Of a stretch of 64,000 nt of DNA, positions 46,057 to 58,400 are shown one piece after another. The DNA comes from Lutjanus erythropterus (Eukaryota; Chordata; Actinopteri; Lutjaniformes; Lutjanidae): contig CM034604.1 of NCBI GenBank assembly GCA_020091685.1, positions 3,027,820 to 3,091,819 on the forward strand, read 5' to 3'. The notes under the pieces are model-generated. The model did no database searches and was not told where the DNA came from. It worked only from the letters and a program-made list of their open reading frames with translations. Both the position numbers and the translations under genes were made by a program. Numbering within the stretch: the stretch's first letter is position 1; each line of letters opens with the position of its first letter.

Positions 46057-47400
46057 GTGTTTGATGATCACAACCACACATGCTAACAGCCATTCACACT
46101 AACTTGCACAGGTTCAATTCATCTGCAGTCAACCACACCCAAACATTTCACATGACACAGTTTGTTTGAGGTCAAATCTTGTTCATTTGCTTGTATCCTC
46201 ACGCTGTTTAAATGGAGTGAACACATTCTCACTCTGTGGGGTTAAACAGGCTCTTTTCTGTTATATTAACCATGTGTTTCTTTGTCTTTGACTCACTGTG
46301 CTTGTTGGGGGTGGTTCACTTCCTGCTGAGCAAAAGGTGTGTCTGAGGGGTGGAGCCTCTTAAATCTGAAAGCCAGCTCATCAGACCAAACCATGTGCTG
46401 CAAAGTCGGGGGGGTTCAGGCTTTGTTTTGTTTTGTTTTTGCCTTTTATTAGTTGTAGTTGGTGTCAATCTTGTTTTCCCCTTGTGTGTTTTTTAGTTTG
46501 ACTTGGTCTCTACTATATATGTTCACTGCTGCCTCCACAACAGTGTTCCTTCCTCGGCCACAGAGACAGCTGCTCCATGAAAGAGGCTTTTTATGGACTC
46601 ACAGGTATTTTCAATTATTGTATGAAATGTTTGTTTCTGTGAGAGGTTACAAATGGAGAATAACCTCTTTTACTTTTGTAGTTTTCCCAAATGTACTCAT
46701 GTGCATATTTAAAGCTAGTGCCATTATGTTTATCTGAAGTGTAGTTTTGTGTGTTTCTTGTTTATCTTGGCCAATACAAAATGACATGTTCAACTATTTC
46801 CTGTTGTTCACACTGTCCACATCACCTGTAGCAGGTTTTTATATTCTGTTGAAACCAGTGAGACCAAATGTCCTCCTTTCTACTTCTACTGATTTCTCTC
46901 ATTTCTCCTACTTTCCTTTGAATGCTTTAGTAACTTCTGTTGACTGAAGTAAATGTGTGAGGCAGATTCAGCAAATGTGACTGTTTTTAAAGACATTGCT
47001 GTGAACATAAAATAGTTAACTCTAAACATTGTGAATTTATCCTTGGCATATTAATTCATTTATATTCACTTCTGAGTCTTGAATCATGTATAATTAGCTG
47101 AAATTGAGGGGAAGTAAAAAACAAAAAACAAAACTGTAATTAAAATGATTTGAATAAGTGTCTAACACTGCTTGTTTTATTGACATAAAAAATATCACGT
47201 AACTTGTGTCAGTTGCTGTGAAAGAGGTCTGACAGATTCTGGAGCTAAGAAGTGAGCCTGGCCGCCATTTTGGGAGTAGCCAATCAAGGAGCTAAACAAG
47301 GAGCTCGAGGACCCCTCCTGATGCGGCTGCTGCAGGATTTTTATTTATCTCAAAGGTCAACTTCACTGTGACATCATAATGCTCAGCTCGCTATGAGACA
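46057..47400. other. Unassigned non-coding stretch
   Basis: 46300-46560 has some promoter-like GC text (ggggtggagcctcttaaatc) and might be another decayed element. No termini or exon were found. Confidence 0.35.
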
Positions 47401-47910
47401 CTGTACTCCTCTGTTAAAAGTTATTAAAAGATTTAGCTATCGTTGAAGGACGTTGCTGTGGCGTGGTGTCAAGTTTTGATGTTTTGCCATGAAACAGGAA
47501 GTTGTTGTAACTTTGCACTTCACAGTCAAATCTGCAGATTACCCAGCTAGAGATACCCAGTTTAAGTACATCTGCAGGACAATATTTAGTCAGTGTTGAA
47601 AAATGGCTCCATCGCACCCCATAAAATATTTCAATGAAGCAGCCCCCTCACTATGTTTTATCAACATGTACAAAAATCAGTACACACAGGAAGTTGTCCA
47701 TTTGTGGTCAATTTTGGTGCATTTCCATGCGTTGTATTTTAACAAACTCCAAGAGAATTGTTACAGATTAACTTCAAAATTGGTGTGTGCCATCTAGACT
47801 AGTTTATGATGAAAACTTATGAAAAGATTTGGCTGTTGTTGAAGGGCATGGCATGGTGTTGAGTTTTGATGTCTCGCCATGAAACAGGAAGTTACTGTAA
47901 GTTGAGTATA
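47400..47910. repeat. Two direct repeats of about 95 bp in a fish repeat
   Basis: 47420-47515 (aaagatttagctatcgttga; ttttgccatgaaacaggaag) recurs at 47815-47910 (aaagatttggctgttgttga; tctcgccatgaaacaggaag). The spacing is about 395 bp. The text is a common fish repeat. Confidence 0.7.
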
Positions 47911-48417
47911 AATAACTCAGTCAGCCCCTTCACGTGTTTGATAAGAGTCCCTTCATGATCACATTTACATTCAAATCATTGCACCATCTACTGGCAACAG
48001 GAAGCAAGCCTTGTGTGACAGTCATCATCTGATTTGCCTGAAATTTTCAGTGTTGTCTACACTTAATACACTCAAATATAACTTATAATTAGTGGCTGTT
48101 CTGTAGTACCTAGTGGAGGCAGGAAGTAGCATCAAACTGTCCAAAACACGTGACAATTTGGAGCCTTGTCATCTGGTGCGGTCTGGTAATGGGCACATCC
48201 CGATGGGTGCAAGGGCCCATTCAGTGCTGCTGCTGCTGCTTTGATTTGAATTGATTTTATTGTTACTTTTAATCTTTTCCTGTATAATTATAAATAAATG
48301 ATAAAATAAAAGATAAAATAAAATGATCCTTATGGTGGCACTATAGGGATCACTAACATCATTAGGTTATAAGGTCTGGGAGCCATGAATGTCTCTGCCA
48401 AATTTTGTACCTAACTA
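47911..48417. other. Decayed repeat-like stretch
   Basis: It contains fragments such as ccatctactggcaacaggaa that recall the neighbouring repeat, but no clear boundaries. Confidence 0.35.
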
Positions 48418-48612
48418 AGGTTGTTCTGATACTAATACCTGTAGAAATGCCACCAATACAGCCTACATGTCTGGATTGGGTATTGGCGAGTATGTGAGTC
48501 TATGCACAACACAATCTCATCCAATTTATTTTCCCTGAAAGGAGACTCACTATTAGCTCAGGTATTGGAATTGATGTTGGGAAGAGAAAAAAGATACCAG
48601 AACATCTTTATA
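48418..48612. repeat. Interspersed repeat family L
   Basis: gttctgatactaatacctgt, aggtattggaattgatgttg and agataccagaacatcttt follow the order of a common fish repeat. Related fragments lie at 51600-51660 and 55290-55380. Confidence 0.6.
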
Positions 48613-48649
48613 CCATTCTATCAGATAGATGCAGATGCATTTTAATGGA

Positions 48650-48790
48650 CAACTTACATCTCTGACCTGCCACATGAAAAGTCAAGGGATCACCAAAGTT
48701 GATGGATTCATTCCCTGGGCACCATGGATATATAAGCCACATGTCATAGCAGTCCATTCAAGAGTTGTTGAGATATTTTGGTCCACAGTA
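48650..48790 (-). repeat. Interspersed repeat family S, minus copy
   Basis: gaaaagtcaagggatcacca and agttgttgagatattttggt are the reverse complement of the family S text seen at 36590-36715. Confidence 0.75.
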
Positions 48791-50379
48791 TTGGTCCAAA
48801 GTATTGGGCCAAGCGACAGACTAACATTGCCATCTCTAGAGCCTTGCCATTAACATGGATAAAATCAAAAGCACTTGGTGAAGTCGTACTTCAGCGTTTG
48901 ATATTTTCCAACAATCATATCAACCCCACTGTAGATACAGTTATCATTTGGTGCTTTGTGACCTCTTGTATTTCACAACCAGTCCTGGTTTCGTCACTTG
49001 CCGCTGATCTGCTCTGACATGTCGGCACACTGTCTCCTGCTGACCACTGGCTCGTGAACCTGCCCTGCAGTGAGTGTTTGCTGTCAACATCTCAACGCTG
49101 TCAATCAGCCTCCAACCTTCAGGCCCGCAATCTGCCCACCACCGCGTCAGCAGCACCTCGCTGACAATCCCATGAGTCACCCGGAGTCCAGCGTTGTCAC
49201 TGCACCCAGGCATCAGCGAGCTGACAGCAGACAGGCTCGCATGAGGGCAATCCTGGAGTCACCATTCAGCACGCAATGCAAGAACGGGGAAACACTGAAG
49301 AATCACAATCTATCACAAACTGATAAACACAATAGAAATTTGACCTGTTCAGAAAAGTTGTTCTAAACCCCCATAACCTTCAATAATTCAATTGTTCATT
49401 GTCCTGTGACCTCTGTCCTGTACTTTGTTGTTACTCAGCCTCAAGGATCAATAAAATTTTGTATTATCTTAACCTGAAAATGATTAAGAGCTTGCAGGCT
49501 CACATGGAGTGGAGTATTGTTCTCTTCAGTAGCATATAGAACATTTCAAACCTCTTTTACACCTTCAGTATGTAAGAGTTATTGATTCATGGCTGAACAA
49601 GAATAATTAACCTCTGAAGGGTTCTTGATAAACCAGTGTATGCTGTATTATATTTGACCCATAATTTATGTTATAATGTAAAAGCCGAGTGCAGAGGGGG
49701 AAGATGTGTTATGAGATTTAATGGAGGGCTCTTTAACCTCCGAGAGAAGTACTTGTTAAACACTTGAGTATAAGAACAGTTGATGAACACATTGCCAGAG
49801 GCCAGTTTGTATGTAATGCATGTTAGATAGGGTTCTTCATTTTAATGTGAATAGGTCTATGCGGACAGGAGTAGCAGGGAATCAAACTGCCAACACTGGG
49901 ATTACTGCTTACAACCCACTTGACCTGATCTACAACCCCACGCTAGTATGACCAGTAGTTAATGATGCTAGTCTGTGAACTTTGCATAAATATTTCTGTA
50001 TAACTGACATTATGAATGAGATTACTGATGTTTGGACTCTCCTTTGCACGTGCTTAGGGATGAGTAGAGCTAAGAATAAATTGACACCAGTGGAATGGTC
50101 AATACTGCAAAATTTACAAGCTCGTAGCGGGCATTTTCAATCTCCCAACTGTCTCCTCATGATGACGAATTTGCCAGTCTCAGGCGAGTGTGTTTACAAT
50201 CTGTGTTTACTAGTCATGGCTGACAGGACTTAACATTTAAAAGTGTGGCTTGCTTTACTAAATGAAACAAAACTGAAGCTATAATATAATATATATGTAA
50301 AAGTAGTAGTGTATAAAGAGTGGAACACCAGCAACCTCATGAAACCATACAGCACTCTGTATATCTGAAGCAGTGCAGC
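48791..50379. other. Unassigned; possible LINE tail near 49340-49480
   Basis: 49000-49270 is GC-richer than its surroundings, with overlapping frames on both strands and no recognised domain. A caaggatcaataaaattttg string at 49441-49460 resembles the 3' end of fish CR1/L2 LINEs. The rest is AT-rich. Confidence 0.35.
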
Positions 50380-51080
50380 TTGACTGCTTTTGCAAAATGG
50401 CTGCGGCCTGGGGCGAACGTTACTTCCACATTGCAGCTTCCGATGCCGATGGGACTAGTCAAACTGTCTCGACCTTGTCAAGTCAGAGTAATGCCTGTTT
50501 TTGTTGCAAAAATAACTCTCAGAGACCTACAAAGGCCAGTTTGATGACAGAGAATATGCTACAATACCGAGGTGGTTTTCTTGCCAGGTTTGGCTCCCAG
50601 CACCCTGGGGTTGAGTCCTAGTTAACTAAGCTAATGGCAGTCAGTGGTTAGCTAGTTTGCATTAACAGTTAGTAAACCTGTCTTTCCATGTATCAAGCGC
50701 CAAGCTTGGTTTTCTTTTCCTGGTCAGTCTCTGAAGCTGTGTTTGTCCTAGTGACAAACCGTGTTAACTGTGAGCCTGGTTCTGTTCCCAGCTAACGGCA
50801 GCTAACGGCTAACAGTTATGCTTAACTATTTTAGCAACAAGTCTGTCCATCAGGAGAGCTCTGTAATGTAATTACATCACAGATGTTGACGCTGAGCAAC
50901 AGAAGGACATCAGAGGGGAAACCAGAAAATATTTTCTTTATAAAATATGATCCAGTTTCACCAAAATCAGTGAATAAAGTTTTCAAGTGGTGCTTTGCTC
51001 TGGGCCTGGGCCCCAGAAACGCTGCAGTTCACTCTGGTGAACCTAAGTACGAATTTTTTTCGTTAAATGCTAATTTAGGG
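50380..51080 (-). mobile_element. Interspersed repeat family E, copy 1
   Basis: 50930-50978 (tttataaaatatgatccagt; ttcaccaaaatcagtgaata) is the reverse complement of 56141-56190. Upstream text gctaacggcagctaacggct fits the same fish repeat. Boundaries are approximate. Confidence 0.6.
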
Positions 51081-52319
51081 TGAGTCATCAGCAGTTTTTA
51101 ATCATTTCTGCAATCTACAAAATGACCATTTTTAGCATCATTGGGCCAGATACTAGTGTACACATGATATATAGTGCAATTTTGACTTCTTAACTTTAGC
51201 TCAGGACACAGCATCGTTTTTAAGCATCTCTAATTTATGTTCCTTAGTAATCCCATAGACGTTAGTCAAACAGCAGCCACAGTTTTGTCCTTATGTCCAA
51301 CCCATTCTCCATCGCTACATGAGTGAAAATTACTCAGGAACAAAGAACATACATAGGCAAGTGTATTGTAAAGATTTACAGTGAAGTCTAGTTGGTTCAG
51401 GTCTGCTTGGTAGTCGGTAGCTAGCATACATCGCTAACTGTTATGTAGCCTAAGTTTGGACTTGGTGTGAGCTGTCCTGACAACCAGAGATGGCTCATTT
51501 TGCATTGCGTATGATTGTTACTGAATATTTTTGATTGTAGGAAGATGACCACAACCCTTAACCCCAGTTAACTCAGTTAAGACTGCTGAATCTTTGAAGA
51601 GTATCGATAAGTATCTGTATCAATAAGCAGTGTCTGTATTGTTAAATTCCTAACAACACCCATTCCTACTTGTGCCAGACTATTCACAATATTTTTTAGC
51701 TTTCATCATTATACTGCAGGCTAATTGCTACAGAAGATTCTGTTCAGCAAAAGTTACATGAACTCACTTGTAAGAAAACATGATTACATTTTAAACCTTA
51801 GACAAATATGTCTGTCTAACTACTGAGTCAGTTCACTGACTTAATAACTATTTTTTGCTTGTATTACTGTCTACACTTTAGCACGTAATAGATAATCATG
51901 ACAAAGGGTTTATCACAAAAGTAAAGCAAGAAATAATCAGTGTACTTCATCAAGAGACATTTTTGTTGTTTGGTTTCCATTTTATTCATGATCCATGATT
52001 CATGATATCCACCAATACTCTCTTCTAATGTCAAAGCTTTTAGCTGTAATCTAAGCTGTCTAGCAAAAGGCTTTCCACCATCATCTTTTCTTTTCCTGCT
52101 GCGAGCTGCTGACATTTAAAAGTCTTGGGCTTGTGCGATATGGTGTTTGTTAAATAATATTACAATTGCTAAAAAATGAAATTTTAATGAAGAATTATAT
52201 TAGACTGTTTAGTTTCTTTTTCACTGAGCATGCTTTTGAACAAAGTTATTTTAAGTTTATTTTATTTTAAATCATTTGTGTTACTGAAAATGTTTTGATA
52301 TGTATGTAAAACCTTCAGC
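51081..52319. other. Unassigned non-coding stretch
   Basis: No recognised gene. 51597-51660 carries a fragment of family L text. The 83-codon minus frame at 51864-52115 has no recognised domain. Confidence 0.4.
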
Positions 52320-53240
52320 AAACAGAGGTGACAAACAGAGGTGTGGGTTCAATTTACACGGCGAGTAACAAATTTGATGACTTTAGACTTGACTTGACAA
52401 CATCTAAAAAGACTTGCAACTTTATTTGCAATTCCAATGACTTGTGACTTCACATTGACTTGAGCCTTTTGAAAATAACTACTTCCCCCAACCCAAAGAT
52501 TTAAAACTAACTTATTTAAAAAAGTGTGCATTGTTTGCAAAGTGTTAATTTCCCTTCATTTTCTAAATTTATTCATCATCTCCAGCAAAAAGACACTTCA
52601 TTTCCCCCATCCACTTTGTCTGAACCAATCCAGCATCCAATCAAGTTTCAGGAGAGAACCATGAAGAACTAACATCATGTTACTGAGCATCAGTTGGAAA
52701 AAATGATATCAAACAATTTAGTTTGCATCTAAAAACTATGAGCTGGTCAACAAAAAATTAATTGCAGTATGCAAAATGGGTGGATCGAAAAGTGAAGACG
52801 GAGACACAACAACTTCCAATTTCATTTGACATTTTGAACTTGTAAGAATTGTGAGGTGATGCTCATATAAACATAGTTGGTGAGCTAATGCATTGCTAAC
52901 ATTAACTTAACAGCTAAGTAACTTTGTAAATCAGTGAGTCTGGAAACTGACTGTTACGTTATGATTTATTTATGACTCAAACTTGAAGTTTAGGACTTGG
53001 GACTCGAATGTAAAGACTTGAGACCTACTTATGACTTGCAAAACAAGGAGTTGGTCCTACCTTTAGCCATCTTGTTATGTAATGCAATAATATGGTAGGT
53101 TACTAAAGCTAATACTTAGCTAACGTTACCTTAAGAGCTATGATAAATTTAGGACCTGGAACTTAACTTGGGACTTGAATGCGAAGATGTGATACTTACT
53201 TGTGACTTAAAAAACATCTTGGTACCATCTCTGCAATGGT
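52320..53240. mobile_element. hAT-like repeat family R, copy 3, with BED-finger relic
   Basis: Ends are made of acttgacttg and gacttgggactcgaa words, as at 35925. The centre (52796-52850) translates as DGDTTTSNFI, a stop, then HFEL: the same TTTSNFIRHL block as in copy 2, broken by a stop. The shared relic in two separate copies supports a captured transposase exon. Confidence 0.65.
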
Positions 53241-53394
53241 TGGTAAGGGAAGTTGACCAACTAAGGCTCAGGGTAGCAGTACTAAGACTGCACTGTCATA
53301 TTGTACATTCTGTAAAGTGATGCTATAATAGCCTGCCATCTTTTCTGTCTTTAAAAGAAGCAGGTCCTGTTTGTGTGTGTACAAAGCAACAATT
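53241..53394. other. Short unassigned stretch
   Basis: Nothing recognised. Confidence 0.3.
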
Positions 53395-53760
53395 ACTGTG
53401 TTTTCTGAGTTTGTCACATCACGGAAATGTGTTATTAACCACCCAGCCAAATTTGAATGATTACAAAATTGCTCAGTGTATAAAATTAGGTCTCAAAGTC
53501 TTTAAAAAATGAGCAGTTTTCTCTGCTATGAAATGCTGGGGGTGTGTCCACTGCACTGTCTCAGTGTCAAACACCACTATGACCTGTAAACCACCTGATA
53601 CATGGACACTACATCTAGCATCTTTTCTGGACATGTTTGAGCCACCAGAGCCAGAGGATGGTGACAGGATGGTATATTTTATTTTCTTCTGTGTCGGGTT
53701 GTTGGAACTGAAGTGAGCTGAAGTGAACTGCTGGGCTGAGAGTTGCTGACAGTACGTTCG
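53395..53760. repeat. Interspersed repeat family N, copy 2
   Basis: It aligns with 15860-16260 in the same orientation, including tttgagccaccagagccaga and tgtgtcgggttgttggaact. The copies differ mainly by transitions. Confidence 0.75.
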
Positions 53761-55119
53761 TAACTGACCGTTGTTCATGGGGCCTACATAGTGTTCGTGT
53801 CACAAGGACACCTTCTTTTACATTCAATGAGTGAAAGAACTCCAATGCTGATAAAAATCACAACATTACCCCGCAGCAGACTGACTTTCAACCTCCCTGC
53901 TGACCCACATTCCTCTCAGAATCATAAGCTTTTTCATCACTATTTCATATACGACGTATAAAGCTCACAATGCAGTCTGCACTTTCAAAGACCACAAAAT
54001 AACAAAGCTGAAATCGAAGCAAAATTGTCCCCTGCTTATTTCAAAGAGGCAAATATCACATATTAATGGATCTCAACACTGTTTGCTGTGTATTGCGCAG
54101 CCACAATAATTGAGAGTTCTTTTGGAGACACAGACATTGACAGGATTGCCTGGTGTGGTCTTTAATGTTTTATTTTCCTACACAGGCCCTCCTCTGCCTG
54201 TCTAGCTTTCACAAGCTCGCACAAAAGCCGAACCCTTAATGATATCAACACACAAATACTGCTTTTAAAGCCAGTTCAGAGGGATTACGCTGGGATTTCT
54301 CACTAATATGGCATTGTCTGCTTGCAAGTGAGATGGCTGATTATTTGAGTGGACCCATGAGGGATGGAATTCATCAGGGACTTTATTGTTTTTTTTTGTA
54401 ACACACTCTTCATTATATTTCCTGTACTCTGGTTTCAGTGTCTCGAACTCCTGCTTTTAATTATAATCTTTTGTGAAGCTCTCTATAGGTGTTCAGGGCA
54501 TGAAGAAATAAATCTTTAAAACTGAATACCCTAGCTGAACTTGGTATATTGAATTATCAGGCACTGACTGAATCACAAGTTTATTTGATGACTGAAGGTG
54601 CCATTGTCATCAGCATTTTAAGTAATTCCTATTCAGTGGACACTGATGTGATAACTGTTGTAGTTAGGTGGTTTCTGAGCTTATAGCCAGGGCTGTTTCC
54701 ATACTATACTAGTTTGCCTCTTGTGTATTGGTTAGTACGCTAGTCTATATACCAATCCCATGTCACATCATTTATTAGCCCTGGAGCAAGACCCTGCTAT
54801 TTCCCAGTCTTGCCAGTCTTTTCTAACCTGATCGGGGCCATACAGCAATGATAGCAATCATATCACATCCATACAGGGTTAATAGCATAGAGAGCCGAAG
54901 TCACACCACTTCCAGTTGACCAACATGGGATCTAATTTCGGAAAAAATATGAAATGTGGTCAAATGGTGAGGGACAAATAATTTGCTAATCCCATTTCAA
55001 TTTTCCACGAATTACATATGATGTTTGTCAATTTAAATTTTAGTTTTACAAGTCAAGAAAGTCCCCGTTTGTCATAGAATTGTTTATGTATCAGTCTGCG
55101 AGGTTACATAATCAGAAAG
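53761..55119. other. Repeat-poor block, conserved-element-like at 54030-54390
   Basis: 54030-54390 (aggcaaatatcacatattaa; gaacccttaatgatatcaac) contains no repeat and is of mixed complexity. By appearance it is a good conserved non-coding candidate. No exon is supported. Confidence 0.35.
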
Positions 55120-55390
55120 ACTGTACACCAAGGGGTCGTGTAAGTGACGTATCGATTGAAATAACCCAGTACCAAGTAATACTAAAACTTTTCTAGTCAA
55201 AAAAAACCTGCATTCAATCCTTTTGTTTCCCAGATCTAGAAAAAATACTGTTACTGCAAGTTTTCCTCATAAAAAATATAAAATAAACAGCTATCAAATG
55301 AAGTACTGGTATTGGTATTGGTATCACTTTCAGTGTACTGATATTGTCATTTTTTAAACATTACCCAGCCATAATCTCTACTGACTAATA
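55120..55390. repeat. Interspersed repeat fragment related to 39600-39665
   Basis: The string tactggtattggtattggta followed by cattttttaaacattaccca matches 39617-39660. Confidence 0.55.
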
Positions 55391-55439
55391 AAAAATGTGT
55401 AGACTTAATTTAATACTAAACAGTACAAAAAAGTTTCAG

Positions 55440-55830
55440 CCAACAACAGTAAATTTTGAATCAAGATAGAACTGAAGTCAGACGCATAATGAGCAATGAT
55501 GCAATTGTTTAGCCAATGCTTAACAAATCTTCAAATTAGTCTCCACCACCTCCTAAGAAACACACCTGGCTCTTTAACAGCTTGATGTTCCACTTTCTTA
55601 GCTACTTATCTAGTGGCTATCTTAGATGCTAAACATGTGATGCTGGGCAGGTACTATACAGTGGATTTACCAGATTTTTCTTGCTGAAAATAACAGCCTT
55701 CTGCTGTCGATGAGAGCAGTGACAATGACCCAAAACAGTCAATTTGTGAACCGCTAAATTCAAACAATTAATAAAGAGGCTTAAAGATGCTACATAGAGC
55801 TACATAGAGCTAAGTGGAACTGTGAATTAG
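55440..55830 (+). repeat. Interspersed repeat family F, copy 2
   Basis: gtctccaccacctcctaaga, tggctctttaacagcttgat and atgctgggcaggtactatac match 42095-42330. A duplicated gctacatagagctacatag lies at 55789-55807. Confidence 0.7.
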
Positions 55831-56119
55831 GTGATAATTATCTCTGGGTTTCTTTCATTTCCAGCTTTTTATTCTGTACTTCAGTAGCTTTACATAGTTC
55901 CCTTTTCATATAATTCCATATTTATTTTACCTGGCACTTTATGCAGTTCTTTCTCTGTTTTGAAACAAATCATTTTAGCTCCTGTATCTATCAGTATCCT
56001 CCTATCTTCTGATTTGCCAACTTCCAGAAGCCTACCAAGGGACATACCCAGTGCTTGTGAGGACCACCTGGACCAGTGTGGTTGACAGCATATGACAGCT
56101 AAGCTACAGAAATTGATGA
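55831..56119. other. Short unassigned stretch
   Basis: Nothing recognised. A 79-codon minus frame (55890-56129) includes a DTGAKMICF string that recalls a retroviral-type protease DTGA motif, but no neighbouring protease context was found. Confidence 0.3.
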
Positions 56120-56620
56120 GGCTCGGCACAACTTCAGTACTCTATTCACTGATTTTTGGTGAAACTGGGTCATATTTTATGGAGAAAATGAAACTTGGTG
56201 GTTTGCAGAATGGCAAACTGCTGCTAAATGTAGCTGCGGTTTGTTAGTTAGCTCAGTTAGCCATGCAGCTAGCGGTCATGCCAGTTGACTGTGGTCAGAC
56301 TGGGAGCTCAGGACACCACGGGACTTTTAGCATTTACACCTCTAGCACAGGAGCTTTGTACTACTGGGAGGAGGAGGTTTTCAGTCCTGGGATGGAGGGA
56401 TCAGCGGGGGCAATCAGCTGTAACTTCACTGCTAACTGGCTAACTGCAGCTACAGTTAGCAGCAGCAGTTGGTGGTCACATTTGCAACAAGTAAAACTAT
56501 CTGGCCATGAGGAAACTCTGCAAACCACAGGGAGTTGAGCCGGAGGAAAATCAGAAAATATTTTCTCCATAAAATATGATATAGATCACAGTCCTGGTCA
56601 GAGCTGTAAATCACCTCGGT
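56120..56620 (+). mobile_element. Interspersed repeat family E, copy 2, 20-bp inverted repeat
   Basis: TCATATTTTATGGAGAAAAT (56170-56189) is perfectly inverted at 56560-56579, a 390-bp spacing. The left part also matches the reverse of 50930-50978. The interior has GCTAACTG-rich text. There is no coding capacity. Confidence 0.75.
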
Positions 56621-57829
56621 GCAAACAGACGGACTGAGCAGGTGGAACTGGCATGTCCTTGTACTCTGTGGACATTCTGTGCCTGACCAATACAGAAAGA
56701 TGATGCAAACTTTTTGTGAAAGTAGAAAAATCCATTGGAAATCTAGTATTCAGAGCAAACCTGAGCTCTTTGCTCACAGGAATTACTTTAACAAACCGTT
56801 ACCTCATTATTTGAAACAGGTTTCATAAGAACATCTGACACTAACATCACATACAGATATATGACAGAAAATAAGGAAAAGTAAAACCGGTCCACACATG
56901 CGATCACTTTACAGGATGACAACTCTGCAGATGTATTAATGGAGCGAAGGAGTTTGGGGAAAATTGACAGCTTACTTTGACCAAGTTCAACTGTGGCGTG
57001 GGACAAGAGAAAAGCCTGTTTCTCGTTTAATGTATCTGAACTCAACTTTGTTAGAGACTCTAAATTATTCATTAACAGCTGCAGCTTTTCAACAGGGACA
57101 ATTCTCCATAAAGTTATAAAGTTGTGATAGATTTACAGGCTTGCAAATATCTATACCCATTACATGAGAATGAAGAGGACAGTAGCATCACTGAACTAAA
57201 ACACAGGTGTTGGTCACAATAAAAGGACACTGTGAAGAGTGCAATGTGCAATGAACTCTGAGACACTTTAAAAAATAAAATGGCTGCTCACTATGACTCT
57301 GCTGTGAAATGAAACAAATGTAACATTTTGTCAACTCTGTAAGATGTCAACTCAGTCAGATTTTCCATGTGATGGAGCTGACATTTAATAAAAAAAATTG
57401 TAATCATTAAGAGGTCGGCCCATTACAAGGTTTAATAGCCAAGATTTTGACCTTTTAAAATATATTTTCCAGCATAACTGAGTAAAAGTCAAAACCCCTT
57501 AAAAATAAATTTTTGTCCCAATTTGTGAACAAAATGTGAGAGAAATAAAACTTTTGTTTACACAGAGGGAGTCTGAGAACTTTTACCTCAACTCATGAAA
57601 AATGGGAACAAAAACAAAACAGTTGCATATATATTTTTATTGAGTATACATGAGTCCCACCTGACTTGAAACAGATGATGTGTTTGGACCGTCGTGGTTC
57701 AGTCTAAATCTCTTCAGATACACCTTCAGAAGTGAAATCAAAGTTAAAGTGTTGCTGTCTTGGAAATGGCATATTGTTTAATTAGTTTGTTTAACAGTAT
57801 ACCTCAGCGAGGCTGTGAGTCACGCTGTT
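56621..57829. other. Unassigned non-coding stretch
   Basis: AT-rich, with no recognised repeat or exon. Confidence 0.4.
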
Positions 57830-58400
57830 TGCTTTCCATTTACATCACTCTCCTCAGCCGTAATTAACACAATGATTCAATGTCTTCCATTTCTCAGTAG
57901 ACCAAACAAAAGTATATGAAAATGAAACTGTGTAAAGCCGTAAACAGTGCTGAGGTATGCGTGAGATGATGTACATCATAAATCAGCTCTGTCCCTCCGT
58001 AATGCACTCCTTTAAGTCCCATGTAATGAATGTCACTTGAAGGACTCGGTGCAGTCTGGGAAAAAAAAAAAAGTGTTCAATTATTGTGGAGTTAGAGCAA
58101 TTGGAAAAGGTTTCCCAGCCTCCCCTCCTGCCTGGAGCGTTCACCGAGGCTGCATGGCGTCCTCTCTATTTTGCTGCCTGCATATGTCACCTGTAACATT
58201 AATTTGAATAATAACTGAATGGTCTCTTGTCACCGTTACCTTCCCCTCCATTGCCCTCGTAGCCCTCCGCGGGGCGCGAAAGGTCGTCTCATTTGCGTCG
58301 CCATTGTTCCCGACACGTCTGTGGGCGTTCCGGAACCTTTCAGCCCGCACAGATGCTGAATGTCAACACTGAGAGCCAGTCAACAGGGGATTTTCTACAA
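57830..58400. promoter_or_regulatory. Conserved-element-like block with a CpG-dense patch
   Basis: 57830-58130 is repeat-free with cagccgtaattaacacaatg and similar homeodomain-type words. 58258-58340 holds about 11 CpGs (cgcggggcgcgaaaggtcgt) in a locally CpG-poor region. A CpG-rich regulatory element is possible; no promoter motif or exon was identified. Confidence 0.35.

Noticed and set aside
55890-56129. DTGAKMICF string resembling a retroviral-type aspartic protease motif
   Set aside because: A single short match in a 79-codon frame with no other protease or Gag/Pol text nearby.
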